Shown here: positions 11,577 through 22,080 of the stretch, piece by piece
How the letters are laid out: the number at the start of each line of letters is the position of its first letter
Position numbering within the stretch: position 1 is the first letter of the stretch
Assembly (NCBI RefSeq): GCF_008831285.2
Contig: NC_045139.1
Coordinates: 28,685,206 to 28,749,205 of the forward strand
DNA length: 64,000 nt
Source of the DNA: Nymphaea colorata
Taxonomy: Eukaryota; Streptophyta; Magnoliopsida; Nymphaeales; Nymphaeaceae
Direction: 5' to 3'
Translations under genes and position numbers: made by a program
Notes under the pieces: generated by a model
Seen by the model: the letters and a program-made list of their open reading frames with translations, nothing else
Told to the model about the DNA's origin: nothing
Database searches by the model: none

Positions 11577-11666
11577 CCACAATTTCCTTATTTATAGTGA
11601 TCTTCTGGATCTGTCCAGTAGACCAGATACAGACCCGATTCTTGATCTGAACCCTAGATTGCAACA
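11577..11666 (-). repeat. 5' LTR of the gypsy element, truncated to about 90 bp
   Basis: It matches the inner 90 bp of the left LTR, then homology stops abruptly at about 11577 and gag-like coding sequence begins. The U5 part (about 126 bp), the primer-binding site and the leader are missing, so the deletion removed what is needed to start reverse transcription. Confidence 0.7.
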
Positions 11667-11671
11667 AAATA
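11667..11671. repeat. Target-site duplication, right copy (AAATA)
   Basis: Partner of 6319-6323, directly following the GCAACA end of the right LTR. Confidence 0.9.
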
Positions 11672-12592
11672 TCATGCCTCCAGCATTTTGAGACTAAATG
11701 GTGGAGCTGCTCAATTTTCACTGATGAAAAATGCTACAATCTTTTCATGAGAAAGGTTGTGAAGACCCTTGTCGTCATCTTGATGAATTTTATCTTGAAA
11801 TATGATATAAGGTGCATATCAAGAATTTAGGAAATGTTGCCCTTTGGATATGGTTGTTTCTTTTACGATGAAAGGTAAGACAAAAAATTGGTTGAAATTA
11901 GTGGGCGATGTTCTAATTAATAAATGAGATGATGTGTAAACAGGAATGAGGTGTAAATGATATGTGATCGTGTCATTATGAGCGGAAAAGATGCGATGTA
12001 CCCTATACAACAAGAGGAAAAGCAGTCCTGTAAGACTTGAGAACTGATCAACGATCTTCAAGCAACGTGCCCACCATCAAGTTAAAAATGTAAATTAGAT
12101 GCAGTTGAAAAAAATGGCTGACTGGTTGACACGACCAATGCATGGCCAACTAGATGCATCAGTATAGTAGTCAGTTTTAGGAGGTTGTGTGAGAGACAAA
12201 AGGAATGACAATGGGAAGCATGCAATACTTGAAAAGTGCGAGAACATGATGAGAACCGTTAACTAAATGTTAGACAACCTTAAGTGTATTTTTCATAGAA
12301 ATGTCATGCTTCGTTCAGCATTTTGAGAACAAATGGGGGAGCTTCTCGATTTTTACTGATGAAAAATGCTACAATCTTTTCGTGAAAAAGGTCATGAAGA
12401 CTCTTTCCGTCATCTTGTTGGATTTTATTGTGAAACATGATATGAGGTGCATATCAAGAATTTTTTAGAAAAAAAAAATTAATATAGTTAAATAGAACTA
12501 GGGTTGAAAAGATACGATGAACACCATACAACAATAGGGGTGTCATGAGACCTAAGAACTGCAAAAGTATCTTGATGAGGCAATGTAAGGCC
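11667..12592. repeat. Higher-order tandem repeat array, right part
   Basis: This is the continuation of the array after the inserted LTR element. The broken module resumes exactly where it stopped, and the next A and C landmarks follow at about 11994 and 12515. The last C module breaks off near 12592 and non-repeat sequence begins. Confidence 0.85.
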
Positions 12593-13349
12593 CATGATTT
12601 TCTTTTTCTGTAATTATTGCAAAAACATTAATATTGGCACAGGTTATAAATGGCAGATTTAGACTTAAAAATTAACTGAAATTGTCAACTGTATCAAAGG
12701 GATGCAATTACTGAAAGAAATAAGGGGGTTACTAAACATATCCCTAGCTGGAAGTAGTAACTGAAAATGTTAAAAGGAGGGAAAAATTGAAAAGTTATTT
12801 CTTTCTTTGTGAGAGGCTGCAAGAATTTGTATGGCAGTTTTGGAGGCCTTGAAGAGGGTCTATTTAACCCTATACTGCAGCATTCTAAGTTACTATTTGT
12901 TGCAACCATAGAGGTTAGGGTTCCAGCAACTAGAAATTGGGGAAAAGTGAAAGCGAACCCTTGTTTCCTGCATCTTGGGGTGAAGATCAAGAGCAAAGAG
13001 GCACTGGTCCATGTGACTATCATCCGCGGCTTGGAGGATCTTGAAAGCGAAGGAGCTAGGGTGCTGACAGTAAAAAATCAGGGGCTGTACATTTAGAGAG
13101 ACCCTGGTAAGTGTTATATAGTTTCTTTTATAAATAATGTGTATAGGTAGGTATATATATAATATGCAAGGAGAATTCTACTTGGTGGGTCTGAAATTAT
13201 ACATGTAAATGCATGTTTTGCAAGGAAATCGTGCTAGACTGCCTTGGAAAGACAGCCTTCTTGGCGGACTGAATTGACTGCAGCACAGAGCAATAAGGTA
13301 TGGGAATACTTAGCTATGAGTGCAGCATGTAGCCCTTGTACCTTTGTTG

Positions 13350-13351
<2 letters not shown>

Positions 13352-13442
<91 letters not shown>
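13352..13442. repeat. (TA)n microsatellite, about 45 units
   Basis: An uninterrupted alternating TA run of about 90 bp. An apparent frame through it encodes only Ile-Tyr repeats and is not a gene. Confidence 0.97.
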
Positions 13443-13445
<3 letters not shown>

Positions 13446-13989
13446 TGTTATAGTAGTGAATCTATGTATTTACATGCCTAGATATGAATAGATGTGTATT
13501 GGTGTATTTAGTGGATTGTGCTCATTTATGGGCATTACTGCAACCCTTTTATCTAGAGGACTGGTCAAGTGCCCTGGCATTCTAAGGGTCCGAGTAAACC
13601 ACCTTTAGAGGCAACCATAGATCTTGGCTTCTGTTTTTTTATTTGCTTGTTCTCATTGAATAGACTTATATGGCAATTATGAAATGTACTAGCACTTTGA
13701 GTATGTGAGGGAGGTGCAACAGGTCTGCTTTTCTAGGCTGTGCTTCTTATTGTTGCTGTTGTCGTATACTGGATTCATTCCCATGTTGCTCGATATTTCT
13801 GAATCAAGCTGGCTTTCTGGATATGGGGCTAAAACTAGATTGATTTTTGATTCCCAAGTGCCCTGGCATTATATATGTTCATGTCATAGTCACAATAAAC
13901 ATGTATTTTTTAAATGCAATAAATAAAATAATCATTTAAAATTTTAAAAAGCGCCTTTTTTAATGTTAACTTAAAAAACACGAAAAAAT

Positions 13990-14260
13990 GTGTTTTTTTT
14001 TTTGCATTTTTCTTTTTTTCATTTTTTCACATTTTTCTTTTTCTTTCATTTTATTCATTTTTTCACATTTTTCTTAATGACAAACTGTTTTTTTTTTTCA
14101 TTTTCTAATTTTTATTTGTTGCAAATATACTTATTTTTTGATGTTTGTATTATTAGTTTCTCACTTATTTTGTTTTTTCCCTCATTTTTAGTTTTTTATT
14201 TTTTTAAAAAAAATGACTATATTTTTTTTTTGTATTTTTTCCTTTTCTTTCAAGCTTGCC
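13990..14260. repeat. T-rich low-complexity tract
   Basis: Repeated short units of the CATTTTTC type with long T runs on the plus strand. The Phe-rich open frame through it is an artefact of composition. Confidence 0.8.
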
Positions 14261-15420
14261 GCATTATAACCTAGAAAAAACCTTGTTGCTTAAAACAGGC
14301 CGAAGTTTTTCGTGACTATGGTTCGTGTCATACAACTTCTAACTGTACATACATGGTCTACGTTGTACCATCATCTATTTCTTTTGTCTGACCCAACATG
14401 GGTATGACTGCTTGATGTATTGGATTTATAAATTTGTTTGGCTAGTCTACTCTTCTTCCTTTGAGTAAGATATGAATTTTTGAAAGCTGAGAGAATGACA
14501 GAAAAGGTTTGCAAATAGTGACATGAGAGTAGATACTGCATGCTTACATTAGCTCTGATAGCAAATTGATAGGTCAACTTCAGTAAAAAACTGCAACTAG
14601 TTCGAGTATCTTCAACATATCAATATGTACATATGCAAAGGTGCTATTGCTTGCCTCTTGCCAATGACAATAGGCCTGCGGTATTCTAGAGTCTGTTCTT
14701 GTGTACTTGAACTGATTTTTAGATAATCTCATCTGTATCTGCTCTCATGTACCTTGCAAGCAGACCTTTTGGGGTGTCGGACCATCAAAAGCTGAGGTGA
14801 AAAATTCACAACTATTGCGTTGTTTTTTTTTTATGAATTGCAAAGAAGAACAATGAATATTTCTTTTGTCACCACATATTTACGAATCTCGTGTTTCACG
14901 TTGAGATTAATGATGCACAAATTGATCCATCGGCTTCTTGTCCTCGCTACAAGAACTTCACTATTCGCTGACATGGAAAAGGTCAATGAAAAAAGGTTTT
15001 ACTAACGCGGCTTGCTGCAAGAAGAAAGTTGAGTTGAGAGGTAGCATAGAAAAAATGTGCACGTGTCAGGGAATAGGCACCTTTACTAGCATAGAAAATT
15101 CCTACTTGATGCAGTTGCGGCATAAATATAATTTGATCTTACAATTTTGACGAGGCTCTAGAGGGATCCTTGCTTGGCAAGGAAAAGTGCAACTGGGGAA
15201 GCTCCTTCCTACTTCGTCTCATGGAAGCACCAAAACTATCACTCATAGCGGTCTCTTCTAATCATTAATGCCAAGAGTTAAGATGGTCAACCGCTAAATT
15301 AAATATGGCGGAATATGCTTGTAACGGCATAATGAAATGACTCTGCCTTTTCATAATTCTCCTTTTTCATGAAATATACGCAATAACTTTTCTGGCTCAT
15401 CTTCTCGGTGGTGTTCCTGC

Positions 15421-15549
15421 GAACATAATACTTTAATAAAAAATAACAAAGTTAAATGAACATAATACTTTAATAAAAAATAACAAAGTATTAAAAGTTA
15501 TTTTTTTAAAAGTTAAATGAACATAATACTTTAATAAAAAATAACAAAG
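15421..15549. repeat. Three copies of a 31-bp AT-rich direct repeat
   Basis: Nearly identical copies starting GAACATAATACTTTAATAAA begin at 15421, 15458 and 15519, giving unequal periods of 37 and 61 bp. The linkers repeat AAAAGTTA motifs. Confidence 0.85.
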
Positions 15550-16316
15550 TTTATAATTCGTGCATTAAATCAAATAAATTTGCCATGGGTTGGACTGAAA
15601 CCAACTATAAGCCATATCGAATATTTTCTAGGTGGGGTTCGCACAGCAAACTGATTGGAGGCATGAAAGAAGTTCAAATCTTATGGGCATCACCTTTTTA
15701 TGTTGTAAAAGGAGGAAATATAAGGATGCTACCTCAAATCAACAAAAAAAAACCTATTGAATATGGAGGAAAGAAAGGAGGGGGGCGGCTTCGACCTTGG
15801 AGGATAAGAGAAAGCGGGTGGGTTAGACCTGCACTTGGCTCTTTTGACTCATCCTTGCTTTCACTTTCAGGCCTAAAATTGTGTCAACCATGCGGTAGAT
15901 ATAATTCACTATTAACTTAATAGTTAATATCACACCCTATAAGGTGAAAATATAGCCCCTGAATTCGCATCGCGTCTTTTCCCATCCAACCAACAAAGCT
16001 AATGTTGATATTTTTTTAAACGAAGTTTTTTTTGGTGAAATATTTGATATTAGGCATTGTCTTTCGATGTATTGGCACTTGTTTAGGTGTCCAAAATGCT
16101 TTATTATTTTGTATATTTTCTCGCGCTTCTCAAAATTATAAATGTTGTCACATTTTTTCTGAAATTTTTTTACAAAACGTGTTGAAAAAAAAGGTGCAAG
16201 ATTATTTCTTGACGATGAAATCCTGAGAATGAAATATAAATGGAGATGGGCTGATTTCTTATTCAAATTAAAAATAGTTTAAAATATTGTAAATTGATTT
16301 TAAAATAAAAAAGGAG

Positions 16317-16652
16317 AGGGAATCAACTGATACACTGATTTAAGCTCGACGTTTGGATTTTGGCGGCAGTTCTGGGAAAGGAGAGCGACGGAACGGATGG
16401 CGACGACTTCTCTGGCTGACGGACGATGGAATCTTGCGGAATTAATTTTCAAACTGCTGCACCGGGAAAAAGTCAGCAGTTTCCGGGACTATAGAACCTC
16501 TCTCTCTCTGGAGAGAACACCAAAACCCAGTGATGTTGAAATCTTTTTTTGCTCTCTTTGGGTAGAAGGATTCGAAACAGAATTCTATCTTCATGAATTT
16601 TAGTTCTAGCTTTCGATCTGCATGTTTGTTGTTAGATTGAGAGAGGAAAAAC
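16317..16652 (+). promoter_or_regulatory. Former 5' flank and leader of the GFAT pseudogene
   Basis: A short TCTCTCTC pyrimidine stretch at about 16500-16510 and the sequence just before the ATG look like a normal plant leader. This suggests the pseudogene arose with its own 5' flank, not as an intronless retrocopy. Confidence 0.35.
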
Positions 16653-18323
16653 ATGTGTGGGATTTTCGCGTACATAAACTACAATGTACCAAGGCGCAGA
16701 AGATACATTCTCGAGGCCCTTTTCGACGGACTCCGACCTCTACAACATAGGGGTTGTGATTCATCCAGCATATCCATCCCCAACTCTGAGAGCGGCTTCA
16801 TATTCATATTCCCTGCAGATTATCGGGTTCCTCTAGTTTTCCGGCAGAAAGGTAACCCCAATCGTCTGGTGGAAGCCGTATGCAGAGGTTTGTGATTAAT
16901 GGGTATCTCGAACTTATGGTGTGTGCTGGGAGTTTTCCCTTTCTCTGTACTTTGGTTTTCGAATTGGGCTTGCTCCATTGCTTCCGTTTTACAGATCGAT
17001 TTTCCCTGTTCAGTTGATATAATCGTCGGAGTTGAGATTCCTTTTGCAGTTTCTTTGTTGGTTCCGGGAGGATCTCGAATCGACCCTCTTCTCCACACCT
17101 TTCTCTGGTGATTCGAGGGTCTCCTGCTACCGCCGACTGAATTTGATCATCTTGTTCCGTCAATTTTGTTCGCACAGAGTTGGACTCTACAGGTTTGGAC
17201 TTGGAGAGGTACTATCCGGGCACGTCGGAATTGCGCACACACGTTGGGCAACTCACGGTTCGATATTGGCGAAGGACATGAATTCCTGGTCATTCACAAT
17301 GGATCCTCACCAATTATCAGGTAAGCAGTACTTGCAGAAAAGTAATTTATGAATGTTTGCAAGTTTCTTGGTCATTGGTTTCCTTCTATCCGCTTATATG
17401 CATTGGACTTTCTTCATGGGCATCCAAATGCTTTGCATGAGGTCCACATTGTTTCGTATCCACTTATCTTGGAACTTAAATGTTTGGAGAACGTTGCAAA
17501 CAACAAGCTGATAGCTGCCGCGAAGGAATTGATCATTACATAATGTACACATGCTTGCAAGGTCACATGAGAAAATGATTTTGAGAGTACGATCAGATCA
17601 ATTTCCGGTAAAAGTCTTACTGGTTTCCCTCCCAACTGTGTAAGGGCTGCTAATCGACTGGTCGATTGACCTATGGCGTAAAATATTTTCAACTTCCTGA
17701 GTTTGACCCAAATAATGGAAAGGTAGAATGTCAGCCTGCATTCGTCGTTACTGAATAAGCACGTTTATTACCTTCAATAGGCGACTGTGGCTATAGTTCA
17801 AGGCATTCTCATTACTGTTTTCAGAGAGCCGTCGCCGAGTGAAAATCTCCATAACGGGCTCATCTGAGCGACAACTGCTTCGGACTTTTGGTCTTATAGA
17901 CAGCTTTAGAATTTGCTAACTTTATTGTTCTTATTGTTGTGGTTCTTCTTCTTCCTCGTCCTTTTTTGCAAGAAAGAGATAAAATGCATTATTATTAGTG
18001 ACACACCGCCTATTTCATTGAATAAGCGAGTTTCTTTCTTTTGATGCTGCTGTATATTTCAATGGTTTCAGGGAATGGAAATTAATTGGTCACTAGAATT
18101 TTCCTTGGATTTATGATTTTGTCACTTGGTGGAGTTTCTGTCATTATTAAGTTTGGATTGGATGTTGATATATGCTAAGCTTCACGGAATATGATTCATG
18201 AGCTTAACTTCGTTGAGCCATCCATCTTCAAGTTTGAATCTGACACATATACGGAAGTGATCCCAAAGTTAGCTAAGTTGGCTTATGATACGCTGTTGGA
18301 ACATAAAGATGGAGACGGCCAAG
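16653..18323 (+). pseudogene. Glutamine--fructose-6-phosphate aminotransferase (GFAT) pseudogene, N-terminal part
   Basis: GFAT makes glucosamine-6-phosphate from fructose-6-phosphate and glutamine, the first step of UDP-GlcNAc synthesis. Three pieces of the N-terminal glutaminase domain remain in order. Piece 1 (16653-16887) starts [12 protein letters not shown], keeps the catalytic Cys2 and runs to LVFRQKGN. Piece 2 (about 17177-17320) contains LDLERYYPG, then, after a one-base frame change, HVGIAHTRWATHG and a shortened region around the FLVxHNG motif. Piece 3 (about 18188-18323) reads FESDTYTEVIPKLAKLAYD. The segments are separated by intron-like DNA. The family motif RGYDSAGI has become RGCDSSSI. 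The rest of the roughly 680-residue enzyme, including both sugar-isomerase domains, is absent. Frameshift, internal deletion and truncation make it non-functional. It ends about 400 bp from the LHCA4 stop codon, tail to tail. Confidence 0.88.
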
Positions 18324-18718
18324 GTGAAGTGTTTCCCTTAAAAATACTCTGCTAAGAATCCAGGCTCCGTTTGGAGCAGCTTGCATTAGGCTCCCCAACG
18401 GTGTAAGTCCAAATAGCCATACCAGAAAGAAAATGTTACAATGGTTCTAATACATTTCAGCATAAAAAAAATGTTTGACAAGGAGATGGATGATAATTCT
18501 AGAAAAACGAGACTGCATAGAGCGAAGAATCCAGAGCTTACAGAGTCTATGATGACAGAACTGGGTGGCAGTACATTGATGAACATGTTTTTCTTATTGT
18601 ACATGTCTACACCTTTGAATTGATGAACAAGCTCATGTATGCATGGCCATGCCATCCATGAGTTTAGGTTCAGAAAGGCAAGAGGAAAAAGCAAGAATAC
18701 ACATAATGCAAGCTTGGT

Positions 18719-19950
18719 TTAAACTCCCCGAAGTGTTTGGACGATGGTGTTGTGCCACGGGTCAGACAGATGCTGTAGCAGGTTCTCAAATGGACCTTTT
18801 CCAGTTATGTTGTGTTGAATGACAAAGCCCAAGAATGCCAACATGGCCAGCCTCCCTGCAAAAGAAATCAACAAATGAAAATTTGAGGATCCAAATTGAA
18901 GTGACTTCTCATAAGATCCTTTGTCTCTGATCAGGTTCAAAAAGTGCTAGGGGCTAGCATGTCATTGCTGGAAGTTATTCATCTCAAGTCTCTTTTTGTT
19001 GAAGAACCTGATCTAAATGGGGCTATGTGGGAACCTATAATCTTGCTGATTGGAACAATCAAGTGCATGTGCAGAACAGCCACAAGGTTAGATTATGTCC
19101 TCACTGTAGTGACACGGATACTCTGATAAGGACTTGTATATCTCACAGCCCAGTAGGCGAATGCCTTGAGCCGAAGTCATTGTAGCAGTCAAAGCTCAAA
19201 CTAACCAAGGAGATGGTGCTAATTTTATAGTGCGTATGGGGAAGTTACCGTTGGCTATCTCCTTCTCCTTAGCCTCCAAGGTTGGAGCGAAGTTGAGAGG
19301 GTTGAAAATTCCTCCTGGGTAGCCAACTTCATTTGGTGGCAAGCTGTAGCTCTTGAAGATGGGATCCTGGTTAACGCTGCCAGGGTTCTTGATATCTTGC
19401 CACCTTCTGATCTCCACATAGTGGAAAAGAATGAACTCGATCACGAACAATGTTGAAGATGAGGCGAAGTACTCGGATTTTCCAGCATCGTACCACTCAG
19501 GCACGTTGATGATTCCGATCTTGGTGAATACCTCGGGCAACAACATCCCTGCAACACCGAGCATAGCCCACCTGCCATTGACCAACTCGGCCTGCACGAA
19601 CCACTTCAAATTTTCTGGGTCCTCTGCTAGGCCTAGTGGGTCGAAGCCGTTATCTCCAGGAAGGCTGCAGTTGGTCGTGCAAGATCATGAGTGTAAACGA
19701 ACCATCTCAAGGGAAGAAAAGAAAATAAGTAGATGAAGAAGAAGAAAACACACCTGCCATTGAGATATGCAGGGGACGCCAAACCGGGCAACCACTCTCC
19801 CTTCTTGGCTTCAACCTTTAACGGGCTAACGCGATCCAGCGACGGGAAGCTCTGGGCCCCGATTCCCCTCGCCAACCTGCCGGAGCGTCCCGTGAGGAAG
19901 GTCGACGGCCTGAAACCCCCAAGAGAAGCCTGCATCGACATGGAGGCCAT
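18719..19950 (-). CDS. LHCA4: Chlorophyll a/b-binding protein of photosystem I antenna, LHCA4 type
   Basis: A plastid light-harvesting protein; LHCA4 pairs with LHCA1 on photosystem I and carries low-energy (red) chlorophylls. There are three exons with GT-AG borders: 19754-19950, 19249-19664 and 18719-18855. They join in frame to 249 residues plus stop, the usual family length. The N-terminus ([18 protein letters not shown], Ser/Arg-rich, up to about residue 50) is a typical transit peptide, followed by mature [17 protein letters not shown]. The first chlorophyll-binding helix has [15 protein letters not shown], with Asn at the position where most LHC proteins have His. That Asn ligand is the known hallmark of the red-shifted LHCA3/LHCA4 sites. 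The middle helix contains [18 protein letters not shown], the third [15 protein letters not shown], and the end reads [17 protein letters not shown]. No defects were seen. Close agreement with known LHCA4 proteins along the whole length makes this the most secure call here. Confidence 0.97.
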
Positions 19951-20230
19951 GATCTTTCGACCGGGAAGCTCTGATGCCCACTGGTAGTTGGGTTGGCGAG
20001 GGAGGGAGGAGGGAAATTGCTGCCGGAGCTCTGCTTCTCCCCACCCTGAAGTATTATTATTTCAATGGTGCCAACACCGCTGGTTGCTGGAGTCCCACGT
20101 TGGCAGTGGACGGCGAGGATTGATCTCGGGGAAGATCTGACGGTGGCGTTTCCTGTGTCATCAGCACTCTGCCAATCGAAACGCCCCCACCCTTATCCGG
20201 CTTTATCCTCTGGAATCGCTCGCTTTCTAT
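19951..20230 (-). promoter_or_regulatory. LHCA4 promoter region with I-box-like GATA motifs
   Basis: Upstream of the ATG the minus strand contains GATAAGG (20191-20197) and a second GATAAAG about 10 bp away. These are I-box/GATA motifs common in light-regulated photosynthesis genes. An AT-rich AATAATAATA stretch near 20052-20062 could serve as TATA box, about 110 bp before the ATG. An ACGTTGG sequence near 20097 resembles a partial ACGT element. The motifs are seen; their function is inferred from the gene class. Confidence 0.4.
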
Positions 20231-20989
20231 GGCTCTGCGCGGCTGGAGAATCCTCTCCCTCCAATGAACCCTCGCCACCTAATCGTACAACGATTGTCTG
20301 CGTATCTTTACCTCGAACCAGAAGGAGTCAACGTGGATACGTCCCCAATTTCTAGCTAGTAAAATATTCATGATGGCCCCAATTATCTGGGCAATCCAGA
20401 AAAAGGGGGCGTGATGCAGTAACACACAGAAGAGAGGAGGTTTTCACTATCCCGTAAGTTAATCATCCAATTTAACTTTCGCTTTTAAATGGTCACACAT
20501 TCACACGTTTTCAGAAAGGAAGCTGGGTTTCCCTGCATTATTATATTCTTCTTTAATTCGTCTCTTGACAAAGTGAGCCCTCATGGGTGAAAGTCGTCTC
20601 GGTGATTTTTTTTTTAAGAAAAAGCTATGCCCACTGAATTACGGTTCCATTTTAGACGAATTTGTCTAATCTTAACTATATTGTTTCCTATGAGGGCAGA
20701 AGAAGCGCAAGTCCTGTGTTTTCATAAATGCAGAAGATCATAACACGATGATGACTATTTCATCTAATTTTCATTAACCAGTTCCATGTCAAACTCTTGT
20801 GTCCACGATGGACGAGGAGCCATGGCTCCCCCCACCCTTTCTCTCGTCTCTAAGGTTCAAAATGGCGACAGGGAGTTGTCCTCATGGGAATTAAACTAAC
20901 TGCAGCTAGCCACTTCTTATGTTAATTAACATTAACAAGCAATACCAAACCCATATACCATTAGAACGAACAACGGGATGGAGCTGTCT
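20231..20989. other. Intergenic DNA, nothing recognised
   Basis: AT-rich sequence between the LHCA4 promoter and the LINE remnant. No open frame or repeat of note was found. Confidence 0.5.
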
Positions 20990-21846
20990 TATAATACAGT
21001 CTACGTCACAGAGAATCCTTGTTGATAGCTTGCGGACCTCTACTTTGACAGTACCTCTATAATAAACCGCATCGTTTCTAGCACACCATACGCCCCATCG
21101 CGTACCAGATTTTCCGTATCATATTCATGCGTTCTCCCTTAGCACCGATTTGGACACCCGATGACATCCCTCACTAGAGATTGTCTCATAACGAAAACCT
21201 TAGGCGAGTTCCGCACAGTTGGGTATAGATGATTCATGGTCGGGCAGTACCAAAATAGATGTTGCATGGACTCCTCTTGAACGAGGCAAAGGGTACATCT
21301 ACTAGGGAGATGGAAGCCCCACCTCTTCGATTTTGTATCATGAGTTTGATTCTTTCCCTCTACAATCAGCCATGCTGAAGAGGATCTTTCCCCCCACAAA
21401 TAGCCTTTTGGAAGCCATTCCAAGCCTGGTGGTAATAAAGAGTGATAAACCTTAGCAACCGAAAAGTTCCCCGTAGAGGTAGTCGCCCAACTGAACCAAG
21501 TGGGATAGAGCATCGTCGTCATTGCCATCCTCGAAGAACTTGAAGGCCTTTATCCAATATCAAAGCCATAAGTTTGACCTAGAACAGTCATGCATACGGA
21601 TGGGAACTCGAGAACTAATTTGATTGGAGCCCACTCAGATCGTAAGTTGACAATTGTGATGACCTTCGCTATCATGCCACAATAACTTCCTCATAATGAC
21701 CTTGATTTGGTTGACAACATTGGCGGGCATGAAGTGATCTGACATTAGGAATTGCGGAATAGGACTAACCACAAGCTCAATAAGTGTCACCCGACCAGCA
21801 ATAGATGAAAAAGTGCTTTTCCAAATTTGTTACTTCTTTAGTATTA
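20990..21846 (-). pseudogene. LINE (non-LTR retrotransposon) remnant: end of reverse transcriptase plus zf-RVT
   Basis: On the minus strand the sequence from about 21840 reads STFSSIAGRVTLIELVVSPIP, in the style of the RT thumb region of plant LINEs (AGRV-LI-xV-x-IP). After several stops and frame changes it continues into an open stretch (21528-21139) with GNFSVAKVYHSL, GYLWGERSSSAWLI and the zinc-binding pattern CTLCLVQEESMQHLFWYC (C-x2-C ... H-x4-C), the zf-RVT domain found after plant LINE RTs. The endonuclease, the RT catalytic core, the RNase H domain and a poly(A) tail were not found. It is a 5'- and 3'-truncated dead copy. Confidence 0.82.
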
Positions 21847-22049
21847 TTTTTTGCTTGATCCCACCCCACCCCGCCCCAAGCAGCAGATGTTAACTTTGAG
21901 AGTTGAAGTGCAAGGTCCAAGTAAGAGAATCAAGAATCACCTGCGCCACAGTTAAAAACCCTTTCGGTTGACTTCTGAAGTTGTACGTCTCCATTGAAAA
22001 TGTGGACTCTGCATTTCGCCCCATTAACCTGATCAATACCTGTAACTGC

Positions 22050-22080
<31 letters not shown>

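Larger units (their letters stand above)
6324..11666 (-). mobile_element. Ty3/gypsy-type LTR retrotransposon, pol-less and rearranged
   Basis: The insertion is bounded by direct repeats beginning TGTTAG and ending GCAACA, inside a module of the tandem array, with the host 5-mer AAATA duplicated at 6319-6323 and 11667-11671. Orientation is minus: the purine tract and the end of the polyprotein abut the left LTR, and a gag-like frame lies beside the right LTR. No protease, reverse transcriptase, RNase H or integrase motif was found in about 5 kb of interior, so the element cannot be autonomous. The interior holds a broken gag-like frame, two unrecognised open frames, AT-rich DNA and a plus-strand exon-like segment. 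Family assignment rests on the LTR ends, the polypurine tract and the C-terminal LEDKLFFEGGSNVT peptide, which is typical of plant gypsy polyproteins. Confidence 0.8.
12593..16316. other. Intergenic DNA without a supported gene
   Basis: AT-rich sequence holding a long TA microsatellite (13352-13442), a T-rich tract (13990-14260) and a triple short direct repeat (15421-15549). Open frames here are short, overlap simple repeats or lack any recognisable motif. I see no supported gene. Confidence 0.6.

Noticed and set aside
1..12592. CRISPR-like interpretation of the regular repeats
   Set aside because: Modules are hundreds of bases long, diverged and tandem, in a plant nuclear genome; there are no short identical repeats with unique spacers.
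12809..13096. Plus-strand frame of 95 codons
   Set aside because: No domain, no codon or splice support, and an equally long frame on the opposite strand.
13244..13453. Open frame of 69 codons through the TA microsatellite
   Set aside because: It is composed mainly of Ile-Tyr repeats from the TA run; simple-repeat artefact.
13990..14274. Phe-rich open frame
   Set aside because: Produced by the T-rich low-complexity tract; no domain and no splice context.
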